Of a DNA stretch of 64,000 nt, positions 64,000 through 64,000 are shown one piece after another; the first letter of the stretch is position 1; each line of letters begins with the position of its first letter. Below the pieces are notes generated by a model, which did not search any database, was not told where the DNA came from, and saw only the letters and a list, made by a program, of their open reading frames with translations. The position numbers were made by a program, and so were the translations under genes. The DNA comes from Candidatus Paraluminiphilus aquimaris (GTDB taxonomy: Bacteria; Pseudomonadota; Gammaproteobacteria; Pseudomonadales; Halieaceae): positions 2,232,001 through 2,296,000 of the forward strand of contig NZ_CP036501.1 of the NCBI RefSeq assembly GCF_026230195.1, in the 5' to 3' direction.

Positions 64000-64000
64000 G

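Overview
The window reads as a 64-kb piece of a Gram-negative marine gammaproteobacterial chromosome of moderate GC. Supporting genes are a PspF/PspABC envelope-stress locus, TonB-dependent receptors, aminopeptidase N with its DUF2797/YeaC partners, a Bat/MoxR operon, ornithine-lipid synthase, and many acyl-CoA, aminotransferase and 2-oxoglutarate-oxygenase genes. The mix is typical of the OM60/NOR5 (Halieaceae) type; that placement is inference from gene content. I saw no rRNA, tRNA, CRISPR array, insertion sequence or prophage.

Layout. 1-8 kb: the 5' part of ppk1 (minus), an alpha/beta hydrolase, an exported D-aminoacylase-like amidohydrolase, then the psp locus. pspA is followed by a GIN-domain exported protein, a small membrane protein, pspB and pspC. 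pspF is divergent; between pspA and pspF lie a good sigma-54 promoter and three inverted repeats. 8-18 kb: glycosyltransferase, aminotransferase, a small zinc-ribbon-like protein, glycerol kinase, aldehyde dehydrogenase and PhyH oxygenase (minus); acyl-CoA dehydrogenase and a DUF885 peptidase (plus). 18-31 kb: PhzF, beta-alanine:pyruvate aminotransferase, cytochrome c', cytochrome b561, M20 amidohydrolase, purC, a TonB receptor with a small anchored protein, trpS, and the DUF3833-DUF3429-tsaB-uppP run.

31.4-39.8 kb is the most interesting part. A 948-residue lipoprotein made of two tandem copies of one predicted beta-helix unit is co-transcribed with a 1055-residue TonB-dependent receptor. 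Upstream of the receptor is a 19-bp sequence matching the Pho-box consensus at 16 of 19 positions. Divergent from it is a PlsC-OlsB fusion, i.e. an OlsF-type ornithine-lipid synthase, a function classically linked to phosphate starvation. Together they suggest a PhoB-controlled outer-membrane uptake and membrane-remodelling locus. Downstream of the lipoprotein is a cluster of three terminator-like hairpins that may hold a small RNA or a leader attenuator.

40-64 kb: rhlE helicase, a CIA30-domain protein, a six-gene MoxR/Bat operon with a BatB-BatC fusion, then a seven-gene minus-strand run (lipA, glycosyltransferase, nadK, rhomboid, yeaC, DUF2797, pepN). It ends with an overlooked 58-residue four-cysteine protein gene, two divergent MFS transporters, a GNAT acetyltransferase, an FAD-dependent oxidoreductase and a 2-oxoglutarate-oxygenase-like protein cut or ending at the window edge.
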